The position numbers and the translations under genes were made by a program. Below, in pieces: positions 58,551 through 64,000 of a DNA stretch of 64,000 nt. Positions within the stretch are counted from its first letter, which is position 1. Every line of letters begins with the position of its first letter. Where the stretch lies: positions 280,394-344,393 of the forward strand of contig JAUTDX010000154.1 in NCBI GenBank assembly GCA_030844895.1, written 5' to 3'. Under the pieces are notes generated by a model. It saw only the letters and a list, made by a program, of their open reading frames with translations. It did not search any database and was not told where the DNA came from. The stretch is from Ambrosia x helenae (lineage: Eukaryota; Streptophyta; Magnoliopsida; Asterales; Asteraceae).

Positions 58551-59045
58551 AGGATTTGGTTCAAATGAGAACCTTTTCCCAAATTGAGAACTAGAGAACC
58601 ATTCTGGGCCACACATTTCTCTAAGGCAAATTTTTTTTTTTTTTTTTTTTTTTGCAAAAATCGCTGCTTTATATGTAAGGAAAATTTTTTTTTTATTTTT
58701 TTTTTCAGTATACACATGTGTATAATTGCATTATACACATATGTATAATGCTATATACACATATGTATAATTGTCATATACACATATGTATAGCTGAAAA
58801 ATGCTATATACACATATGTATAATTGCTATATACACATATGTATAATTGTCATATACACATATGTATAAATGAAAAAAAAAATTCAAAAAAAATAAAATT
58901 TTTTTTTCCTTGCATAAAAATGTGCGATTAAAGCAAAAAAAAAAAAAAAAAAAAAAAATTTTTTTTTTTTTTTTGCCTTTATATGAAATGTGTGGCTCAG
59001 AATGGTTCTCTCAGTTCTCAAATAGGGGTTGGTTCTCTTAGGATC

Positions 59046-59046
<1 letters not shown>
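58551..59046. mobile_element. Foldback element with 75-bp inverted ends and a palindrome array
   Basis: The left arm (GGTTCAAATGAGAACC, GAGAACTAGAGAACCATTC, GGCCACACATTT) is repeated in inverse at the right (AAATGTGTGGCTC, GAATGGTTCTCTCAGTTCTC, GGTTGGTTCTC). T- and A-runs also oppose each other. The centre (58709-58868) holds seven copies of the 16-bp palindrome TATACACATATGTATA or a one-step variant. No coding capacity. Confidence 0.8.

Positions 59047-59050
<4 letters not shown>

Positions 59051-59108
<58 letters not shown>
59051..59108. repeat. (TA)n microsatellite
   Basis: About 29 TA units directly after the foldback element. Confidence 0.95.
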
Positions 59109-59114
<6 letters not shown>

Positions 59115-59158
59115 CAAAGACACTATTGAAGTGTCTTTGAATTAATATATACTAGTGT

Positions 59159-60151
59159 CTAGTTTCCCCGCGCTTCGCTGCGGGGTGTCTGTTTTGTTGA
59201 TAGTTTGGTGGACATTAGAGATAACATTATGTAAATATTGTTTGTAGAATTAGTTTAAAAGGCTTCTTTTAGGTCATTATTACCCTCACGTTGCAGCAGA
59301 GTGTGTTCCCGCATGACGATGTTTGAACTCCATTCGTCTCAAAACGAAAATGCTAACTATATTGAATAAAGGGTTTATTTCTCATATAACTCTATTTTTT
59401 TTAAATACGGTATCGGTGCAGATATTAATCAATACTCGTTTAGTTCTTCACGATAAAGAAAATATTACTATACCGATATCGAAAGTATTAGTTCGATACA
59501 AATACATGATGCCAAATTATGTTCCCTAAGGCCATCTTTAATGCTACCTGAGCCCTTAGGCGCCCTTAGCTACTACGTCATCTGTCACATAATATCCTTA
59601 CAAATCCTTAAAACCTCAATTTTATCGTCAACCCTACAAATATCCTTACCCTTCTTAATTTACACATCATCACATATTCATTACACACAATATTTAAATA
59701 AAACATTTCTTTTTTTATATTGGGCCCACCTTATTACAAGAACTTAGGAAAACTCATGTCTTTGTGTAAGGACTTCCATGCTAAGGGATTCAAAGGGCAC
59801 CATTGCTCCAATGGTAAGGGCTTGTAAGGGCATGTAAGGATGCATTGGAGATAGTCTAACAAATTAGGTGCGGTGCATGTCAAAGAAACGGCGCATAGTA
59901 AACCAGTGCATGTTAATTTAGTACACCGTTGCGCATCAAACAGAAACTAATAAATAATAGTGTCCTATCCTAATTTAGTATTGTTTATTCCAATTTAATA
60001 ATATATAACAATAAAATAATAATACAAATAAAATATATTTCGTTACAGTTGAAGTGATCCACTCTCTAGCATCCAAGTCCCGTGACACAGCGAAGTAGGC
60101 TTATTATAGCTTGTATTCACTATTAAAGTGTTTGTTGAATTAATATATAGA
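59159..60151 (-). mobile_element. Non-autonomous Helitron, both ends proposed
   Basis: 3' end on the minus strand: CCCCGCAGCGAAGCGCGGGG stem-loop, then AAACTAG (CTAG at plus 59159-59162). Proposed 5' end at plus 60151, reading TCTATATATTAATTCAACAA. A related sequence (TTGAATTAATATATA) lies at about 59138-59150, next to the 3' end, suggesting that another member of the family ended there. Length about 1 kb, no coding. It carries the MITE at 59530-59856. Confidence 0.6.
59530..59856. mobile_element. MITE with TAA target duplication, inside a Helitron
   Basis: Left end GGCCATCTTTAATGC, right end GCATTGGAGATAGTC, inverse at 11 of 15 positions; TAA at 59527-59529 and 59857-59859. Confidence 0.6.
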
Positions 60152-61143
60152 TAATTGAAAAACTATATATTATTATTTACCAAAAGTATTTGTTTGTGGT
60201 AAAATATTATATGTTTGTATAACATTTGACCTTATTTTAAAACGTGGACACCATATATTAGATGTACTTTGTCTTTAAAACTTAGGGAAATAAATATGAA
60301 GTTAAACTCTATAAACTTTTGTAAACCATTTTGGTTTGCTGATAAGGCAACAATTTCCAAGCAATCCATGGTACACATATGCATCCTTTTCACTTGGTAG
60401 TATTTCACTTGGTACACATATGCATCCTTTTCACCAATGTTAGTTTTCTTTTGCCATCCCTAACAACAAAAGATTAAATTTTGAATATAAATACTAAATA
60501 TCAAATTAAATTTCTACAATTTAATCTTCCTAACCTTTCAACAGAACCAAATGAAGCCACTTTAACCTTCTTTTCCATCAAACATTCAAACCACCATTAT
60601 AATCTTCATTACTAACCCTAGTTATAGCAAGATTCAATAAACCCAAAAGACAAAACATATCTCAAAATCCATAGACTCCTACACCAAACCATAACACCAC
60701 AACTATTCAGAAAACTCTCCCCCAAACAATCTAGGCCCATTAACCCATTACCCATACGGACCCAACCCGTCAGACAACCTTTTTATTACACAATAATTAG
60801 TCCACCGTTGAAGCCTCTTGGGAGACGCCTGAGAGGCCTCGTATGCTGTGAGACCTCTCTCCAAAGAAATGGGAAAGTGCTATTTTCGTAAAGAGGGTTG
60901 CTCAAAACTTTAGATACCCTACACAACTATCGTAGCAACACTAACAATAATTTGTAACGACGGGATTTATTTATGATAAAAATCAAAACATAAGATACAT
61001 ACATCCATCATAAGGTATAACCAACTTATTACTTATGCATACATGTAGCAATGTATTGATAAATTATAAAACCATATATCAAATGTTAAAATCCATTTAA
61101 AATTTTCAATAATTATTATAAATAATATAAAAAATAATTTGGC
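60152..61143. other. RNR2 3' flank and AT-rich intergenic DNA
   Basis: No gene supported. ACTTGGTACACATATGCATCC occurs as a near-repeat at about 60370-60430. The part next to 61143 is the likely RNR2 3' UTR. Confidence 0.5.
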
Positions 61144-62700
61144 CTAAAAATCTGCATCCAAATTGAAGACAAAATTCTGAGCAGAGTCTTGAAGGTTTGA
61201 CATAACAGAAGCCTTTTGATAATCTCCAACCCTTCTCTCAAAGAAGTTTGCTTTTCCTCTGCTCAATCATCATACCAACAAATGCAAACAAATAAAGGTT
61301 AAAAGTTTAAATCTTTAGCAATGCAAGATAAAGATTCATCAAAATCTTTGATGATACTTACTGAAGTGAAATGAACTCCATCCAGTCGAACGGGTTTTTC
61401 TACGTTGTATTTCTTATCACAACCCAATGAAACCTGTTAAATTGTATAGCATATTAAAGTCAATTTGTGTTGCAGTTTGTCAGTTTATCGCTAACGGGTC
61501 AAAAGGATAATAAAAAATATATCTTTAGAAAAAATAGATAGTTAACAGTTGAAAATGTTATTTAACAAAATATGACTATTATAATCTTACCAAGAGGCGA
61601 TCAGCGACAAACTTTATGTATTGGCTCATGAGTGTTGCGTTCATGCCAATAAGGGCGCATGGAAGGGACTCACAAACGAATTCGGTCTCTATTTCAACTG
61701 CTTCATGCACTATTTCATTGACCTTTTCTGAAGGAAGCTGCTTTTGTAATAAACTGTAATTCAAGATCAGGTTTCTTCAATATTATGTTAACAAAACTAT
61801 GTTTTTTATACTAAATGGGCGAACGGAAATTTACCTGTAAAGAAGACAAGCAAAGTCGCAATGTAGACCCTCGTCTCTTGATATGAGTTCATTTGAGAAA
61901 GTCAACCCTGGCATCAATCCTCTCTTCTTTAGCCAAAAAATTGAGCAAAAGCTGAAAAATAAAATGAATTTACACATATAAATCATATATAATATATACA
62001 TAGCCCTGTTCCAAACACAACCGCTTATGGTATTAAGCGGAAAACTGCAAGAACTGCATAAACACATGCACCCAGTGGCGATCCTTTTAAAGGGCGGGAG
62101 GGGGCGGCCGACCCCCCCGAATTTTCGTTCAGAAGTTCCGATTATATAGTATTCGTATAGAAATTTTTTGGTATATAAGGTTTCGACCCCCCGAAACTAG
62201 TGACTTCCGACCCCCCGAAGTTTCCGGTCAAGATTCGCCACTGCATGCACCTATCTGTGTCAATGCAGTTTTCGCGGTTTTCTACCAAAAACTGGTTATG
62301 TACAGTATGAAACGGGCCTATAAACTATCGGTAGTCACCAGTCACTACACACTACACTATAAGATTTGGTAAACAAATATCAAAATGGTTTTTAAGGGGT
62401 TGTTTGGATGTATATTCTGAAAGTAAAATACTGTACCTTCCTGAGAAAAATATTCCTTCGACACATGCAAAGGCGACGAGTCTTTCTGCAAATGAATTGG
62501 AGCTGCACAGAAATGTAAGATAGCAATAAAAAGTTCCAATCCAGTTAAGTGAGTGTAGTAGGAAAACTACCTTTTAATCCAGTTTAAAGCCCATTCGGCC
62601 TTTTTTGCAACACAAGGAATGTTTTCAATTGCATTAAACAATCTGTACTTCTCCTTGGAATCCTTAATGAATGTTTCCAGAAGCAAGCTATACATTTCTA

Positions 62701-62747
<47 letters not shown>

Positions 62748-63132
62748 ACACACACACAAAAAATTAGTTAAAGAAAACTCAAATGAACATATACAAACTA
62801 AACTGCTGAGTGTAAAAAGCTCAACCAGAGTGTACATTCTCCATAGCAATTTGAAACCCGTAAAACGCCCGAGCCTGTCAATGCAAACAACACCTCAAAT
62901 CAGTAACAAATCAAACAATCCCACAAATAATAACCTGAACCAATGCAAAAAATAAAAATAAAATAAAAAACCTCGGGTATTTGAACGTCGTTTAGAAATC
63001 TTGCAGCGAGATTTTCCAAAACAATTCCATCTGATGCGGCAAAAAAGGCTAAAATGTGGCTTATAAATTGCTTCTCAGAGTCAGTCAGTTTTTGCCAATG
63101 TTGTACATCCAAAGAGAGATCGACCTCCTCAG
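61144..63132 (-). CDS. RNR2: Ribonucleotide reductase small subunit (R2), 3' exons; N-terminus beyond window
   Basis: Forms the R1-R2 enzyme that reduces ribonucleoside diphosphates to deoxy forms for DNA synthesis in the cytosol. Exons on the minus strand: 63132-62972, 62874-62826, 62697-62571, 62502-62437, 61951-61835, 61753-61591, 61433-61362, 61258-61144, all GT-AG. Di-iron ligands are visible: Asp in FFAASDGIV, Glu and His in MENVHSE, Glu in CVEGIFFSG, Glu and His in RDEGLHCDF; the radical Tyr is in SEMYSLL. The C-terminal NLDADF is the R1-binding tail. The first exon shown begins mid-codon (AEEVDLSLD), so the start exon lies right of 64000. Exon 61433-61362 has five A where four are needed (GTAGAAAAACCC, about 61394-61398), which breaks YNVENPFDWMEF; the exon is 72 rather than 71 nt. 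This is probably a consensus error in an otherwise intact essential gene. Confidence 0.95.
62073..62243. mobile_element. hAT-type MITE with 8-bp target duplication, RNR2 intron
   Basis: 171 bp starting CAGTGGCGATCC and ending GATTCGCCACTG, flanked by the perfect 8-bp duplication CATGCACC (62065-62072 and 62244-62251). It shares ACTTCCGACCCCC and TATAGAAATTTTTTGGTATA sequence with 7269-7433 in opposite orientation, so both are copies of one family. Confidence 0.88.
62701..62746. repeat. Poly(A) tract in an RNR2 intron
   Basis: About 45 A beginning almost at the 3' splice site of exon 62697 (a poly-T run of the pre-mRNA, continuous with its polypyrimidine tract). Length is likely unreliable in sequencing. 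Confidence 0.9.
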
Positions 63133-64000
63133 CTGAACAAAAAAAAAAAAAAAAAAAAATAGTATTCATATTTTGTTCATTTGACAGAAAAATTAAAACT
63201 TTTAATTCAAGAACACAAGAGAGTTACTACCCAATTACAACCGGAAAACAAGAAAAAAATATGGCTTTAGATATTGGCAACCCCCCCCCCCCCCCCCTTT
63301 ATAATTGCACACCCATGCCTCCTATACGTCGCGTATAGGGGGTTGCACAAAGTTTCACGCAGTCTCCTATACGTTGTATACGCGGCGAAGTCCCTGACTG
63401 ATCGCCATTAATGACGCGTGAAATTTGTGCAACCCCCTATACACCGCGTTACACGCGTATAGCTCTATACACGAGCATACCTTTGTCGAAAAACCTAGCA
63501 TACTTTTGTCGGAAATATGTAGGAAAATTCATCGGAAACTGGTCGGAAAAGTTGATATAGAATAAAACTAGTAATAAAAAATGTAGTTAGAAACTAGTCG
63601 GAATTTTGTCGGAGAATCTGTCACGCTTTTTTTGTCGGAACTTTGTAGGAAATTTATCGGAAACTTGTCGAAAAAATTTTACCGACTAGATTTTCCAGAC
63701 AAAAGACACTTGTTGGAAACTGCCAGAAACGTTGTTTTCCGGCCAGTTTCCTACCAAAACTGTGGTCTGAAATAGGCCAGTGTTTTAGCAGTGGTATAGG
63801 GGGTGTAAATAATTTGAAGGGTGTGTAAATACCATCACTCAAAACATAAAACAAATGGATAGCCATACAAAACAGAAAACATCACATACAATCATGAAAG
63901 CTGTAATCTTTTTACAGCAACAAAAACACCCAAATGATGGAACTAATCAACTACACAATCAAGAAACAAAGCCACATACTTTATAAGACTGTAAGGAGTG
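63133..64000 (-). other. RNR2 intron running to the window edge
   Basis: No R2 coding sequence is visible here. It holds an A-run (63137-63158), a C-run of 18 (63281-63298), an inverted-repeat element (63333-63442) and a degenerate array of GTCGGAAA words (63490-63700). Confidence 0.6.
63333..63442. mobile_element. Inverted-repeat element in RNR2 intron
   Basis: GTATAGGGGGTTGCACAAAG (63333 on) is matched in inverse by TTTGTGCAACCCCCTATAC (ending 63442), arms of about 27 bp with one or two mismatches, and CGTATA words outside and inside. A small foldback/MITE; target duplication not determined. Confidence 0.55.

Overview
The window is a plant nuclear genome segment, most likely a eudicot of the sunflower family (Asteraceae); the family call is inference from the transposon types. 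Plant origin is shown by the MED33/REF4 Mediator gene, GT-AG multi-exon genes, a piece of plastid atpA, Helitrons, Mutator-like elements, MITEs, a FAR1-type transposase and a plant gag-only LTR retrotransposon. Only three host genes are well supported: MED33 (2758-10667, minus, 12 exons), a small membrane-protein gene (56800-57186, plus), and the 3' part of the ribonucleotide reductase small subunit gene (61144-63132, minus, continuing past the right edge). Nearly everything else is mobile or repeat DNA.

Layout. 1-403: frameshifted retroelement-like fragment. 2758-10667: MED33, with MITEs in introns and a 7-copy 83-bp minisatellite in intron 1. 10.7-24.9 kb: MITEs, a Helitron (about 14459-16700) that took in a Mutator-type element with a 9-bp target duplication (15056-16599), a second Mutator-type element (20032-21400), and a decayed plastid atpA insert (23357-23690). 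24.9-53.0 kb: a large composite Mutator-like (MULE) element. It carries a PMD-like/Ulp1 protease gene on the plus strand (25279-29793), two small ORFs, and a convergent FAR1/MULE transposase gene on the minus strand (52710-32018). The transposase gene is split by a solo LTR (32191-33685) and by a 15.8-kb tandem LTR element of structure LTR-internal-LTR-internal-LTR (35925-51761). 53-61 kb: clustered Helitron ends, foldback elements and MITEs around the small gene at 56.8 kb. 61.1-64 kb: RNR2.

Most interesting observation. The non-coding parts of the 25-53 kb MULE carry dozens of copies of a short motif, TAAAACGC(A/C). They occur as direct-repeat pairs whose starts are almost always 20-23 bp apart (20 plus-strand pairs), or in one intron also 31-32 bp apart, that is two or three turns of the DNA helix. 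Pair-bearing stretches were independently amplified as tandem repeats of about 93, 73 and 69 bp at three places. A transposase gene, an Ulp1-type gene and many copies of a short motif confined to introns and spacers resemble the Arabidopsis VANDAL/VANC sequence-specific anti-silencing system. An analogous system here is a hypothesis, not a demonstration.

Caution on quality. MED33 has one missing base, RNR2 has one extra A in a homopolymer, and the Ulp1 gene has a similar A-run deletion. Single-base indels in conserved genes suggest residual long-read consensus errors as much as real mutations.
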